Positions 1-12,447 of a DNA stretch of 64,000 nt are shown piece by piece. This stretch comes from Bubalus kerabau. Its lineage: Eukaryota; Chordata; Mammalia; Artiodactyla; Bovidae. The notes under the pieces were generated by a model. The model saw only the letters and a list, made by a program, of their open reading frames with translations. It was not told where the DNA came from and did no database searches. Position 1 is the first letter of the stretch, and the number at the start of each line of letters is the position of its first letter. The DNA lies in contig NC_073627.1 in NCBI RefSeq assembly GCF_029407905.1, forward strand, positions 125,501,697 through 125,565,696, written 5' to 3'. The translations under genes were made by a program, and so were the position numbers.

Positions 1-2829
1 TTATCTCAATTTATTTTGTTATCTTTCACTTATGATGCCATGTCATTGACACACGATTCTTTCCCACTGCCTCACCTGAGAAGTTGTAGACCTCTGCATC
101 TCTGACTAAATACTAGCCTGCATCCATGGATCAAAGGTAAATTAATCTCACACCCCATTTTTCTTGGGATAATTCTTGGTATACGCATATTTTGTTGGCA
201 TAATTATTAATAGCTTCTCTTTAACACTCAGAGTTGGCCTGGTTTGAAAGACAAATTTTACAGTCCCCCTTGTCAGAGGGCACCTTAAAACTGGAATAAC
301 TATCATATCTAGACTTTGAGCCTATAACCAAGAGGGAAGGAAAGTTTTTTCTTGCCTATCCATGGCTCACCTTTTACGTGCCAATTTCCTAGCAAAAGAA
401 CCTATAAATAACAAAGAATTCCACTTTGTTTCTGAAATGATTTTAAAAGTCATAAAAAAATAAATAAACATTGAAAGTCAATGGACATGTGGTTTTCTGA
501 AACTAAGCATTATATGAAAAGATTATGTGAGTCCCTAAATCCTTGAAATTAATATGACTGTAGAACGTAGAATAATAGATTTGGGAAGAAGACTTGATGG
601 TGTAAAAGCAAGATCTCTGACAAAAGGAAATGGAATTGATAAAATGGGGGAGGAGGAATGAAAGAAAGAGGGCATATTGGAGTCCTTGAGAAAACATACC
701 TTGTCCCACCTTAAAAGTCAAGATCCTGAGTGAAGTCAGTGGGTTAAAGTTAGTGAAGACTTTACATGTGTTCAGGGGGTCACCAGGTCAGAGGGTGCCT
801 GTGCCTCCTGTCTCAGCACAGAGTTGAAGGAGAGCTACAGGCCTTAGACAGAAACCTCGTATAATCATGGTGTAAGAGCCGCAGAGTGTCAAAGGCTAAG
901 TAAGGCGTACAGGCAGGCAGATGAGGGCAACCCATAAAGACTCAGACAATCCAGCTAGTGTGAACAGAACATCAGAAAATCTCTAAAACCTCATTTTCCC
1001 TTCTACTTTCTCCATGCAGACTAATTCACGGAAAACTTTTTGTAGACCACCAACCTCACAAGTTCTCAGACTTATCAGATGTGTTAGTGTCATGACATTG
1101 GATATTGCAGCCTAAAAACTAGATAACTTCACCTTTCAAATTCTGCAGCAGTTGTAAAATGTAATGCTTTTTTGAAAATATGAATATGTGCCTGTATAAT
1201 TGCATGCCTAGAAATAAAAAGTATGCAAAAACAAGTGTTCATCTCTGAATGTTGAGATTAAATGTACATTTTTGCAAAGAATTTGATTACTTTTTCCACC
1301 AGAAAAAAATAAGTAACTGTTTTTTAAATTTTGCACTGATTGATGTGTGTAGTATGAAATACAGAATTCTTTACAGAAAGGTAGAAACTGGTTACTTATT
1401 TCTTTAATTTGAAGACTCATTATATTTTAAAAAAAAAGGTCACATCGTTTCTCAAAGTAGAACTAATGCAAACACTACTAAGCATCACTCTTTCTAACAC
1501 GTGATTGTTTTTGCAGCATATCTTATACGGTCATCACCAACAGCAAGCCTTAGGAGGCATTACTATAAAGAATTAGAATCATGTTTCAATTGTTGGTCTT
1601 GTATAGGAAAATACATTGAAGGCCCTAAATTCCCTTTCTCTGCTTATAGATTGATACATTAAATTGTTCACTGTATTTTAAAAAATAAAAGAGAACAAGA
1701 GAGTCTTTAGAACCCCACATGTGGGGCTCATATATGGCTGAGAAATGGGTTGTAGACCAGCCAGCCTTCATGAGTGGTTCAAAAAGGAAACAGATGGCCT
1801 GACATGTTAGCCAGAGTCCTTGGCAGATGAGTGATCACAGAGGATACCAGTCAGTGACAGAGGACAATGAGCAAATGACCAAGATGAGGCACATCTTTGC
1901 GGGTGCAGAAGACAACCATGGGCACCTTGCCCTGCCCCTACCATGAAGCCCAAAAGCCCTTGGAATCTTAGTTGCTACACTGGGGAGAATGACCAAGAGG
2001 GTAAGAATCCTAGTTTTTGACCATGTTTATGTTGAAATTCCTGAAAAATAAAGTTGGCTGAGTTTATCTGCAATCAGGGTAACTACATTTTCTGTTTTAA
2101 GTGAAAAAGGGGTATGAAATGAAAGCTACATTTTTGGTTTCTGTACATCTGAGTCTGTGACCTGTGAATTTCTTACCCACTCTATTATATTTCCCCAGGT
2201 ACTCTATGGTTTTTGTTATTGCTTTCCACCTGATAGCATAAAAAGCCTAAAAATCTTAAGGAAAAGCAAGTTTGGTGACTGGATTGCATCAAAAATATAT
2301 ATATTTGAAGTTGATACAACACCCAGAGAAACCATAAATCTGACCTCTGCATGGCATTTCAAGTAGTGGACTCATTATCCATAACCATGTTCCCACAATC
2401 AGGAAATGTAATTTTTGTCATTTGTTTCAAACTCTGCCCCCACCAAAACCTGAACCTGAACTGCCAAGAATAACAAAATTGACAGATTTGTAATTCAACT
2501 CTCCATTTCCCCTTCCTGTTTGTTTGATGGATGTGTAGATTAGCAGTGAAATGGCCCAAGACTAGCAAGAAAATTAGGGGAAAATATCTGGTCGTGGTCT
2601 CATAACAGAACTTACTACTATAACCTGCCCACCTTCTGCATCTGTATCTTTGCTTTAACATGTGCACACAGAGAGGCGTGTCCACATGCGCACACACGCA
2701 TCCTCTACAAAACAAACCTATTGTTCTTAATATTTCTAGAGCAAATACATCTTTAAAATAGGAATGCATTATTTGTACTTTAACTTTTTAAATTTACATT
2801 GGTCCACTTGTATTTTTCTTTAATCTCAG
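1..2829. other. Unique AT-rich noncoding DNA
   Basis: No recognised repeat, exon or RNA gene is visible. The open frames are short (up to 136 codons at 2359-2769 on the minus strand), lack family motifs, and fit chance in AT-rich DNA. Ancient repeat remnants too diverged to recognise by eye may be present. Confidence 0.5.
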
Positions 2830-4810
2830 GGAGATCCTTTTAAAGAAAAATTGTCCTTGGCCTCCAAAACTCTCTTCAACTAAGCCTCCACATTCTTCTC
2901 ATAAACCCAACATAGGGAAGGCCTGTACCTTCCAAGCCCTGTACCTTCACACAACAACCTCTTGTCCTTCATGGATCTCCCATCCAATTAGCCGTCCTCT
3001 TCCTTTTCAAGCACCCAAGTCAGAGTACCAGCCTCAGACCTTTGCCATTGCCCTTGCACATGATGGTGGATCTTGGATGCAAGATGTGCATTTGAGGATG
3101 CAAAAGCCTCAAAGGCCCTCCCTCCTCTCAGCCCCATGCACGGGGTCCACTGCCCATAAACAAATCACCTGCTATGTGGCCAGATCTCATTCACCATTAC
3201 CCCTAGACATTGCTCTCCTCCAAGGTCTCCACTTACACATTCCTTTCCTCTGACCATAACTCATCTCTTTCCATTTTTTCTAAATTCCACACTTCCAGTG
3301 ACTGTTTTTTATGATCATTATGATCTCTAGATCCTTGAACTCTGTCATGCCTCTTGGATGTCCAAGGACCTTTTTCTGGACTCATTGACTCTCTAACTGT
3401 CCTGGACCCAATGGCAGTCATGATCACTAATACTCTACCACCTTACTTTCAAAAATACTCCAACTCTTTGCTTTCCTCAATATAGCCCCATTACCCCCTG
3501 CCAAGCATCCATGAAAGATACTTCTTGAAAGACAACTTTATTAACCTGAAACAAGTTGTCCTTTTGTGCCCTGTTGGATCTTTCTCATATTTCTTGAGCA
3601 TGGTGTCTAAACTCCCACCTCCAACGCTATCCAGGATCCCCCAATTTCAGCCTTACCAAGACCAATCAATGGATTATTGACCTCAAAATATTTCTCTATT
3701 TTGCTTGATTCCATCTCTTCCTGCTTTGCTCCAGAATTTTTCTCCCTCTGTTTTGCATTTTCAATCTCTCTCCCTCCAAGTTCCTTCAACTAAGTTAAGC
3801 ATCATGCTAAATTTTTCCCACATCTTAAAATACTTCCCTCTGCTCTGACTAGAATGAGATGATCATTTCATGTCTCTTATCTTTTTAATCACAATTTATT
3901 GAACAAGTACTCTAATTCCATTCCCCCTTCTGGCTTCCCACTTACCTCTTACCATTTAGGACCAGCCTTCTCTTCTCAGAGGCCACATCTCAGTGCCTAC
4001 CCTCCATCTTTTCTCTGAAACCTTTGACACTGCTAACCCTAGCCTCACTGAAATTTCTCTCTTATATCTGCTGAAACTGGCCCTCCTCCTACCTCTCTGA
4101 TCAATCTCTGTCCCATTTTTTAGCTCTGCTTTATCCTCCTGCTTCCTCAGGTGTAGGCAGTTTCATGACTATCCTCAGCCAGGAGCTTTCTCTATATAAA
4201 CCCTTTTCTCCAGGGACTATCTCTCTGCTAACATTTTCACTCATCTCCAAGACATCTTCATTTGAACATTGCATTTAGATCTCAAAGTGAGAAGTTGCTA
4301 ATTTGAATGCATCTTCTTTCCCCCATCTACCACTTTTCCCAGAATTTTCAATTTTTTGTTAATATTCTTTATCATCCTTTATATCACACAGAGTTAAACC
4401 TCAAAGTAGTTGTCAAGCCATATATCATCTTTTGCTTCCATATCCAGGCTTTGTCTAATAGCCAGCATCTTCCAAACTTTCTTTCTCTATCTGAAGTCAC
4501 ATTTGTGATGACTCACCTTATATTTTAGTTTAAACTCTTGGTATCACACATTGAAACTCCTGAAATAGCTAAATTGCCTCCCCTCTCATCTCTTCCTTCT
4601 CTGAGACAACCCAGATACTTCTATTGAACTAATCTTTTGAAGGCATAGATTTAAGAATACAGCTTCTCCTACTCAAAACAGTCAATGGCACCCCATTGTG
4701 ATCTTAGTTAATGACAAACTCTCCATTCTGGCATTCGAGGACTTCTACAATATGGCCCCAGCCTGTTTTCCAGTCATGTATTCTACTTATCCTCATGCTC
4801 TAATCATTTG
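2830..4810 (+). repeat. Ancient L2-like LINE remnant
   Basis: The plus strand is strikingly pyrimidine-rich. At about 4010-4140 and 4630-4770 it carries the word order of mammalian L2 (CR1-superfamily) reverse-transcriptase DNA: a stretch ending in CTCCTACCTCTCTGA, and later CTCAAAACAGTCAATGGC followed by an ATATGGCCCCAGCC-type segment. No frame is open, as expected for a fossil of this age. The 3' part (about 3950-4810) is better supported than the 5' part, which is included because it has the same composition. The younger BovB lies immediately downstream in opposite orientation. Confidence 0.5.
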
Positions 4811-4910
4811 AGGAAACTGAAGAAAAATACTGATAAGGGTTAAAACTGAAACATTTCTTTTTCCCCTTACTTTGTACTTCCTCTGTAAGATTTATCATTT
4901 AAAATTACCT

Positions 4911-6050
4911 ACTTAGTCCTGTCCAACTCTTTGCAACCCCATGAATCACACACGCCAGGCCTCCCTGTCCATTACCAGCTCCCAGAGTTCACCCAAACTC
5001 ACATCCATCGAGTCGGTGATGCCATCCAGCCATCTCATCCTCTGTCATCCCCTTCTCCTCCTGCCCCCAACCCCTCCCAGCATCAGTCTTTTCCAATGAA
5101 TCAACTCTTTGCATGAGGTGGCCAAAGTACTGGAGTTCAGCTTTAGCATCATTCCTTCCAAAGAACACCCAGGACCAATCTCCTTTAGAATAGACTGGTT
5201 GGATTTCCTTGCAGTCCAAGGGACTCTCAAGAGTCTTCTTCAGCACCACAGTTCAAAAGCATCAATACTTCGGTGCTCAGCTTTCTTCACAGTCCAACTC
5301 TCACATCCATACATGACTACTGGAAAAACCATAGCCTTGACTAGATGGACCTTTGTTGGTAAAGTAATGTCTCTGCTTTTTAATATGCTATCTAGGTTGG
5401 TCATAACTTTCCTTCCAAGGAGTAAGCATCTTTTAATTATATGGCTGCAATCACCATCTGCGGTGATTTTGCAACCCAAAAAAATAAAGTCTGACACTGT
5501 TTCCACTGTTTCCCCATCTATTTGCCATGAAGTGATGGGACCAGATACTATGATCTTCGTTTTCTGAATGTTGAGCTTTAAGCCAACTTTTTCACTCTCC
5601 TCTTTCACTTTCATCAAGAGCCTTTTTAGTTCCTCTTCACTTTCTGCCATAACAGTGGTGTCATCTGCATATCTGAGGTTATTGATATTTCTCCCGGCAA
5701 TCTTGATTCCAGCTTGTGCTTCTTCCAGCCCAGCGTTTCTCATGATGTACTCTGCATCTAAGTTAAATAAGCAGGGTGACAATATACAGCCTTGACGTAC
5801 TCCTTTTCCTATTTGGAACCAGTCTGTTGTTCCATGCCCAGTTCTAACTGTTGCTTCCTGACCTGCATATAGGTTTCTCGAGGTCAGGTGGTCTGGTATT
5901 CCCATCTCTTTCAGAATTTTCCACAGTTGATTGTGCTCCACACAGTCAAAGGCTTTGGCATAGTCAATAAAGCAGAAATAGATGTTTTCTGGAACTCTCT
6001 TGCTTTTTCCATGATCCAGCAATGTTGGCAATTTGATCTCTGGTTCCTCA
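4911..6050 (-). mobile_element. BovB (RTE-clade) LINE, 5'-truncated
   Basis: Read on the minus strand this is the 3' third of a BovB non-LTR retrotransposon: the end of the reverse-transcriptase domain, the C-terminal region and the short 3' tail whose GACTC/GACCCCATG words are shared with Bov-A SINEs. Full BovB is about 3.2 kb, so about 2 kb of the 5' end, including the endonuclease, is missing, as usual after incomplete target-primed reverse transcription. The right boundary near 6050 is approximate. It lies beside an ancient L2 remnant. BovB is the autonomous partner that mobilises Bov-tA, Bov-A2 and ART2A. The family is known to have moved horizontally between squamates and ruminants. Confidence 0.93.
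5240..6031 (-). pseudogene. BovB reverse-transcriptase fragment (263 codons)
   Basis: The longest non-L1 frame with clear homology. The polymerase core is readable: motif A FIDYAKAFD at residues 21-29 with the catalytic Asp, RQGCILSP at about 79-86, and YADD at 121-124 with both catalytic Asp. A downstream region has MYGCESWTV, typical of the RTE thumb region. The frame ends at TGA (5240-5242) where the family has a Trp, so a TGG-to-TGA change is likely. Sequence past it continues BovB-like (RRLLRVPW), then shifts frame near 5150. The first Met is internal to the domain. With no endonuclease and no promoter it cannot retrotranspose. It is a relic that happens to keep its catalytic residues. 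Confidence 0.85.
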
Positions 6051-6155
6051 CATATTCCTCTAGTAAACTTTTTATCTTTAACCTCCTGTCATTCTGTGGG
6101 TGGATCTGGATAAAGGAGAATGACAAAGAAACATATTTCTCAAGGAGCCAACACT

Positions 6156-6329
6156 AAGAACTTCCATGGTGGTGCAATGGGAGACTCTGCACTCCCAATG
6201 CAGGGGGTCCAGGTTTGATCCCTGGTTGGGGAACCAGATCTCCATGCCACAACTAAAGATCCTGTGTGCCACAACTAAGACCTGGAGCAACCAAATAAAT
6301 AGAATAAATTTAAAAAAAAAAATTTTTTA
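6156..6329 (+). mobile_element. CHR-2-type tRNA-Glu SINE
   Basis: The head reads ACTTCCATGGTGGTGCAATG and has a tRNA B-box-like GGTTTGATCCCTGG. It ends in CCACAACTAAGACC, AATAAATAGAATAAAT and a poly-A tail, the structure of the cetartiodactyl CHR SINEs. A 10-bp target-site duplication AGCCAACACT flanks it at 6146-6155 and 6330-6339, fixing both ends. It lies about 100 bp beyond the BovB. Confidence 0.85.
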
Positions 6330-6339
6330 AGCCAACACT

Positions 6340-6929
6340 CTTTGTTCCTAGAGCTAGAACATTGAGTTTAAAAAAGTTTAACAGAACACCAGCACTAGAT
6401 AAATGATATTTATTATTATGGCTATGACTTAGTCTAAACTACATTCTTCATAACTCTGTAGAGATTAAGCCTAATACTTAAAAACTTATAGCAATGCAAT
6501 GAATTCTTGCCCATAGACAAGCAAATTAGACAAGCAAATTAAAGTCCACCCAAACCAGTTTGGAAATTACAAATTCATTTCCAATATTCCTAATCCACAA
6601 ATTCATCTGTTCATTGGATTCTCCTTTAAACTTATTGTAACATCTTTTTCCCTCATTTAATTAATGAGTTAAACAATGTCTTTGAGATATATTTATTTTA
6701 TACATGTATGAGAGTCATGTACCTTCATCACTCTGACTACAACTACCACTGAGGATGTCAGATCTGCCAGCCACTCACAGAGAACACCAGCGGTCACTCC
6801 AATACTACAAACCTAAAGCCTTACTTAGCCTACTGGCACCCATTGTGTTTATGAGTAAAGGAGCTTCTACACCTACCTTCATCTTTTCCCAGGGGTTATG
6901 GTGAAGTGGCATCAAGTTAGCTTGGGGGT
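6340..6929. other. Unique AT-rich DNA
   Basis: No repeat or coding signal is recognised. A TTAATTAATGAG palindromic AT stretch lies near 6660, without supporting context. Confidence 0.5.
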
Positions 6930-6938
6930 AAATATAAT

Positions 6939-7150
6939 TTGGGCTTCCCTGGTGGCTCAGATGGTAAAGTGTCTGCCTGCAATGCGGGAGACCTGGGTTC
7001 GATCCCTGGGTTGGGAAGATCCCCTGGAGAAGGGAATGGCAACCCACTCCAGGACTCTTGCCTGGAAAATCCCATGGACAGAGGAGCCTGGTAGGCTACA
7101 GTCCATGGGGTCACAAGGAGTCAGACACGACTGAGCGACTTCACTCACTC
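6939..7150 (+). mobile_element. Bov-tA SINE
   Basis: Full-length tRNA-headed ruminant SINE: GGGCTTCCCTGGTGGCTCAG start, B-box GGTTCGATCCCTGG, then the BovB-derived body with CAACCCACTCCAG, AAATCCCATGGACAGAGGAG and AGTCAGACACGACTGAGC. A 9-bp direct repeat AAATATAAT flanks it at 6930-6938 and 7151-7159. The open frames crossing it on both strands are artefacts of the SINE consensus. Confidence 0.94.
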
Positions 7151-7159
7151 AAATATAAT

Positions 7160-8089
7160 ATTTAGGTGGACCCTAGCAGCACCCTAAAAGGCTATATGAA
7201 TTAGCACACACTGTCCTAAAGCCTCTAATATGTGTCAAGGGAATGTCTTAAGCCCTAGGAAAAATCCAGTTCATCATAAGGAAAGATCTTACAGATAAAG
7301 AGAACTGAATTGCAATCCTAGAAAGGTGAGTCTTGCCAACACCAATCAAAAAGCAAGTCAGTGTGAGAAGTGGGGTAGCAGTCTGTGGCCCAGAAGGCCC
7401 AGCACCACTAGAGTATTGCTGTGTGTCCAGTCCACACGCTCTACCTGAGCCATCCCATGGTCTCACTGAATTCAGCAGAAGACAGATCCCCACTTGGAGG
7501 GGGGAGGGGTGCATTTATCCTTCCCAGAAATCTGCTGAGAAGAACCGCTGCTACAGCTGAGCATAAAACTAAGAGGTCTCACTCTTTCGAGCCTGAGCAA
7601 AGGACAGTCTAGATCTAAGTGCTTCCCAAAAGTCAGTCAATTCATTATCACCTCCACCCCTTCCCTGAGAAGCTGGGGGACAAGGGAGGTCTCTGCATAT
7701 GATCCCTGAGTGTCTCCAGCATTTCCTAAACATTTGGCCAGAAATAGACATAAGAGAGTGCTGTGTAAAGGCCACTTAACCTACTTCATCCCTACCCTAT
7801 TAGGACAACAGTGCTCTGGGTGTAGCCCACACGCATGCCCCTTTCTAGCCTTGGACAGCTGCCAAGGATGCTGTCAGCAAGCCCAATTCTAGAGTTACCC
7901 CAGAACAATAAAATCTGACTCTTCTCCCATTGTGTCTCTCTCAAAGTCACTTAATTTCCCCCTTTTTCCCATTAATTCACATTATAAAAACATTGTTCTC
8001 GTTTAGGTGGAATTTTTTTTCTCCTTCATTACACTTGCTTTTTTTTTTTTTTTGGACTTCCCTCCGCTATATCTGCAATGAGTACACAC
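7160..8089. other. Unique DNA, possible LTR remnant at its right end
   Basis: No gene is visible. Sequence at about 7450-7950 is more GC-rich and ends in CCAGAACAATAAAATCTGAC followed by a T/C-rich tail, which resembles the polyadenylation end of a retroviral LTR. I could not define its start or a target-site duplication. A T-run lies at 8039-8054. Confidence 0.3.
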
Positions 8090-8760
8090 CACCTCCCTTG
8101 CAGCCTCTCTGCTTTTAGCAATAATTTGCACATAATGGAACAGCCAGAGGGGGTTTGATCAATGACCTCTGTCTCGGAGATGCTGTTCCTAGGGAAACAC
8201 ATCTGCCAACATAAAGTATTGGAGCAATCACAGCTCAGTGAACGCAGTAATAAGCAACTGTTACTCTGGCGCCATCAGTCATGTTCAGTTACAGACCTGA
8301 AAGGAAATGGCACCTCAGGGAGCAATGTCCTTCCATAAATTTGGGCAACAATGAAGAATGATTTGCAATCAAGTAATAAAAGGCCCCAAAAAGGTCCACC
8401 ATGCATACTAACATCCAGTATAGCTGACAAAGGAAATAAAAAACCTTGGCATTGTTTGCTCGTTATGTAAACTACACAGCTGTCCAAGCAATTAAGATAT
8501 GATTTTGGGAATTCTCTCGTAAAAATTTGCTAACAGTGCTTCCACTTGTGAAAGTGACATTCTTCTTTATCAGTAAAGTGCATTTCATTAAGGTAATGCA
8601 ATTTCATCAAGCTTAATAGTAGGAATTGCTTAACCTTATGGCAAGAGTACGTAAACAACATAAAATTAATGTCACTCCTCATGTGGGGGAATAGATCTGC
8701 ATCAGTGACAGTGCTGATCCAATAATAAAGAAAACCAATGGCAGAGCCTTCAGGTCCAGG
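8090..8760. other. Candidate conserved regulatory segment
   Basis: About 670 bp free of recognisable repeats, with many AT-core homeodomain-type words (GCAATTAAGA near 8489, AAATTAATG near 8662, GGTAATGCAATTTC near 8592) spread through mixed-complexity sequence, and no long open frame. This texture is typical of mammalian developmental enhancers, but conservation cannot be measured here. The assignment is inference. Confidence 0.28.
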
Positions 8761-9645
8761 GGCTCTGGGGACAAACAGCTGCTCCCTAACTCACATGTTG
8801 GAAATCTGCACCAGCAGTAGCACAGTTAAATGTTAACCTTCATGCACAGTATTAAGCTAGAAGGAAAGAAACTACTGAAGATTGGTGAGAAAAAGAGGCT
8901 GACTTTAGAACAAAACAGGGCACTGATCTTACCGAGAAGAGGCACAGGCTTGCTAAGCAATCAAAGGAAAGTAACATTCCCAACCGAACTGAGTTACATC
9001 CGTCTGAAAACTAAATGACCCCTTCAGTTTGTTGTAGACCCCACAGCCATTGTCTCTTACACTGGAGGTCTTCTCTGGACACCAGGTAGTGGATGGAAAC
9101 AGGAAGTCCTTGCCAAGAAGAATTCCATTTGGACTCTTCACTTGCACCAATTCAAGCTAAGCTGAATTTCCCCCTCACAAAGCAAATGCTATTATAGAGT
9201 TCCCACAGGAGAGCTGGTACTTGAAAATCACTGTCAATAGAAGAAAGAGCCCTTCATCTTCTAAACAGAGCCCAAAAACATGGTTACCTTGAAAAGTTTC
9301 AGCCTTCTCCTCAATGTGTACTTTCATCAAAATTGTTTATGATAAACACAATTGATTCACTTCAAATCTCCTTCTCAAATTTCCATAGCAAAGGAGTGGG
9401 GAAGTAGAAAAAAATGAAAGCAAATAATCTAGATTATCTCCAGATTATGCAATTAACAGCCAAATGATTAGATACTCATCCTGCAAGGAAGCTCACTCCT
9501 TCTCAACTGAATACATAGTCACTGCTTACTATGTGTTTCCAGATGTGAGAATGATGGAGGCCGTGCCTTCAGGAAGCAAGTGGTCTGATAAGGAAGACAA
9601 GCATGCAAATAAAGAGAAGGTTGAATGAAATGAGCGGCACTTTGA
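8761..9645. other. Unique DNA
   Basis: No recognised repeat or coding signal. Short overlapping frames on both strands lack domain features. Confidence 0.45.
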
Positions 9646-9649
9646 TTTG

Positions 9650-9930
9650 GTATCAGCAGTAAAGAGGAGTGCAGGTTTAATTTTGACTGTGGGGTAAGAT
9701 TGTGAGTCTCCATGACCACGGTAGCATCTGTTGATGAGCAGGCCATCCCAGCAAATAATGCTATCATGGAGTCCTTTGAGAAGAGGGTAGAGATTGTTAA
9801 TGAGATGCACTGACAGATGTGGCTGGATTGAGAACTGAGCCAGATCATGGAAAGCCTTGAATGACTCAGGGTTCTTTGGGAGCCAGATGGCACATTCAGA
9901 TGAGATCATCAAGGGAAGATCAATAATGGG
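9650..9930 (-). repeat. Probable antisense L2 fragment
   Basis: The stretch GAGCCAGATCATGGAAAGCC (about 9838-9857), followed by a CTTGAATG and GGGAGCCAG pattern, matches the antisense of the L2 segment that in sense reads as TGG-CTCCCCAT ... ATCTGGCCC. The two overlapping minus-strand frames here (9519-9893 and 9529-9912) are not real genes. Confidence 0.35.
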
Positions 9931-10400
9931 ATATTTACAGAAGTGTGGGCAGGATTAAGGGAAAGGAACAAGGGAAAGTGAAATAGTTTATAACTACCAA
10001 ATACAGGGAGTCCTTATCACCCTGCAGGATACTGAAGATGGAAGAATTCAGAAACCTAAAGAAAAATTTATAGCTGTAGCTATCGGATTCAGTATCCCAG
10101 AGAGAGCTGCGGTCTTAGAGGGATAAACCCAGCAAGGAGGAATGCACAGGAACAAATACTTTGATGACTCTCTCTCTCTCCCAAAGGGAAGCCAGAAAGC
10201 AAGGGAGCCCACAGTTTCAGTCAATAAATGCCAGTCCCAATGACAAAGCACAGGGGGAAAAAAAAAAAGGATAGTGAGTTGGTCTAGAGAGGCACATGGT
10301 AAAAATCCAGCAAAGCCTAATTACCATGATAAGAAATTTAGACAGGGTTTAACCACTTTGGTTATAATTCTGGTATTAATTCTATGTGAGTAGGACTGTA

Positions 10401-10515
10401 AGATTCTCATTTTAGATTATGAGCTATTTAAAAGCAAAGGACTGTGTCTTTATCATCGTTTTATCCCCTGCATCTCATGTAGGCAGGCACAAGTAGCAAT
10501 GTGAGAATATTAGTG
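10401..10515 (+). repeat. L2 3'-end fragment
   Basis: The order AGATTATGAGCTATTTAAAA, GGACTGTGTCTTTATC, ATCCCCTGCATCTC, then GCAGGCAC follows the well-known L2 3' end (gain of 'AGCTCC...GGGACTGTGTCT...CCCAGCACC'). It is very diverged. Confidence 0.45.
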
Positions 10516-10519
10516 ACTA

Positions 10520-11690
10520 GCAGTTAAACAAGACCGATACTGTCAAGCCTCAAATACCACAAAGAATTTTTGCTTATGGACTCAGGAAACGCACAATAGT
10601 CCCCTCAACAAGAACAGCAACAGTAAATGGATGTCAAAATTCATGGCATGCTACTTATGCAGTACAATTTTAGGTCAGCCCTGAGTATATGACCAAATCC
10701 TGAATGGACTAGAGTTTTACCCTGGCCATGCGTCTTCTATTGCAAAGGGAAACCAAAAGCAAGTCACTGGGCTCTAAGGCCACCAAATCATTAAACTCTA
10801 TGTTGTATGCTGTGCTTAACATCGGTTTGGGTCCACAGAGAGGATGAAAGCACACTACACCAGCTCCCTCTGCCTGCAGAGAACTGGAGACAAGGGTCAC
10901 TTTTCCCTGGAGATGAAAAGGGAAGAATAAGGGTAGCAGCCTTGTAGTACAAAGAGCCTTGGGCTTGTTATGAGCGGCCCCAAGTTTGGGGCCCAGAGCC
11001 ACAGTATATGACTAACATGACCATCAAGTCTCTGAACCTTACTGAGCTGGAGCTGCTCACAGGTCAGGTCAAGATAATTCCTACAACCAAGGTTGTAGCT
11101 AGCATAAATGAAATACCATGTAGGAAAGCGGTTTATAAACTGCCACGCAGCATGCAAGTAGAAGGTATTATTCTGGCCACTGCTTCCTAGCATTCAACAA
11201 TTATTCAGCCTCTGCAGAGGCATCCTATCAACTCCTCTTCCCCCAGTAATAAGTAAAAGGGTAAAACTAAACAATCTGGGGGTTAACAAGTTTTTCTTGG
11301 ACATTTCTTTCATGACTTTTACAGCACATAGGAGAGAAAGTAATCAGATTTTTCAATTGTATTTTATTTCTACCTATAAATGAAGCCTGTTGTCTGTTGT
11401 TTGATTTATTCAGGTTACTCTGTCAGTTTTGCTAAATTTTCCATCAAATCCACGTGGGCAATGAATAGCTAGCTACCACTTTTAATTCGTCATGAATGCC
11501 CACAGAATGCTGTGCTTCAATACACTGTACTAGGATTCTCAAGGCAGTCAAATGATGGAGATGATGGACAATAAAAATATAGCTGTGGGAGATAACTATA
11601 CTATGGGAAGTTTTGTCAAGTATGTTGTATGATCAGGGGCACTAGAATGTTAAAGCAATGGTAGCTCTTTGTCAGAAATGTTCAGTCAAC
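10520..11690. other. Unique DNA
   Basis: No recognised element. Frames at 10709-11193 overlap on both strands and have no family features. Confidence 0.45.
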
Positions 11691-11699
11691 GCTATTTTT

Positions 11700-12420
11700 G
11701 TTTCTGTTTTCACTGAGATACAGCTGACATACAACATTGTATTAGTTTCAGATTTATGACCTAATGACTCAATATTTGTATATATTACAAAATGATCACC
11801 ACAATAAGTCTAGTTAGCATTTGTCACCATACAGTTAACAAATTTTTTTCTTGCAATAAGAATTCTTAAGATCTACTCCCATAACTTTCAAATATATAAT
11901 ACAGTATTAGCAACTATAGTTAATAAACACACTGTATATTACATCCCCAGGACTAGTTGATTGATTCGTACTTACTTATTTTATCACTGAAAGTTTGTAC
12001 CTTTTGATCTCCTTCACCCATTTCACCCATTCACCCACCCTCTGTCCCAGCCTTTGGGAACCACTAATCTTTGTAGTTAAGAGCTTGGTTTGGTTTTTTT
12101 AGATTCCACATATAAGTGAGATAATAAAGGATTTGTCTTTCTCTGTCCGATTTATTTCACTTGACATAATGCCTTCAAAGTCCATCCATACTGTTGCAGG
12201 TGGCAAGATTTTATTCTTTTTTATGGCTGAAATACACACACACACACACACACAATTTCTTTATCCATTCTTCTATCAATGGATACTTTGGTTGTTTCCT
12301 ACCAATAGTTTTCTACTATAAATAATGCTGCGATGAGCATGGGGATGCAGATATCTTTCTGAGATACTATTTTTGTTTACTTTGGAAAAATACTCTGAAG
12401 TGTTTTAAATTCTCTCCCCC
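11700..12420 (-). repeat. Old L1 3' end, antisense
   Basis: Reads on the plus strand as the reverse complement of an L1 ORF2 C-terminus plus 3' UTR: GAGATACAGCTGACATACAA, GTACCTTTTGATC, AAGTCCATCCATACTG, TTTTTTATGGCTGAA and AATAATGCTGCGATGAGCAT. The last three encode the familiar end of L1 ORF2 in antisense. A short CA run expanded inside it. Confidence 0.8.
12233..12254. repeat. (CA)n microsatellite
   Basis: About eleven CA units inside the old L1, at the point where the L1 consensus has the AAATAC/ACAC target of frequent expansion. Confidence 0.9.
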
Positions 12421-12447
12421 TCATATGCTTCCACCACTATGACCATA

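Noticed and set aside
6939..7150. tRNA gene suggested by B-box GGTTCGATCCC
   Set aside because: It is the degenerate tRNA-like head of a Bov-tA SINE, with no cloverleaf continuation. The same holds for the other Bov-tA and CHR copies.
9519..9912. Two overlapping minus-strand frames of about 125 codons
   Set aside because: They overlap each other in different frames and partly cover an L2-like antisense relic.
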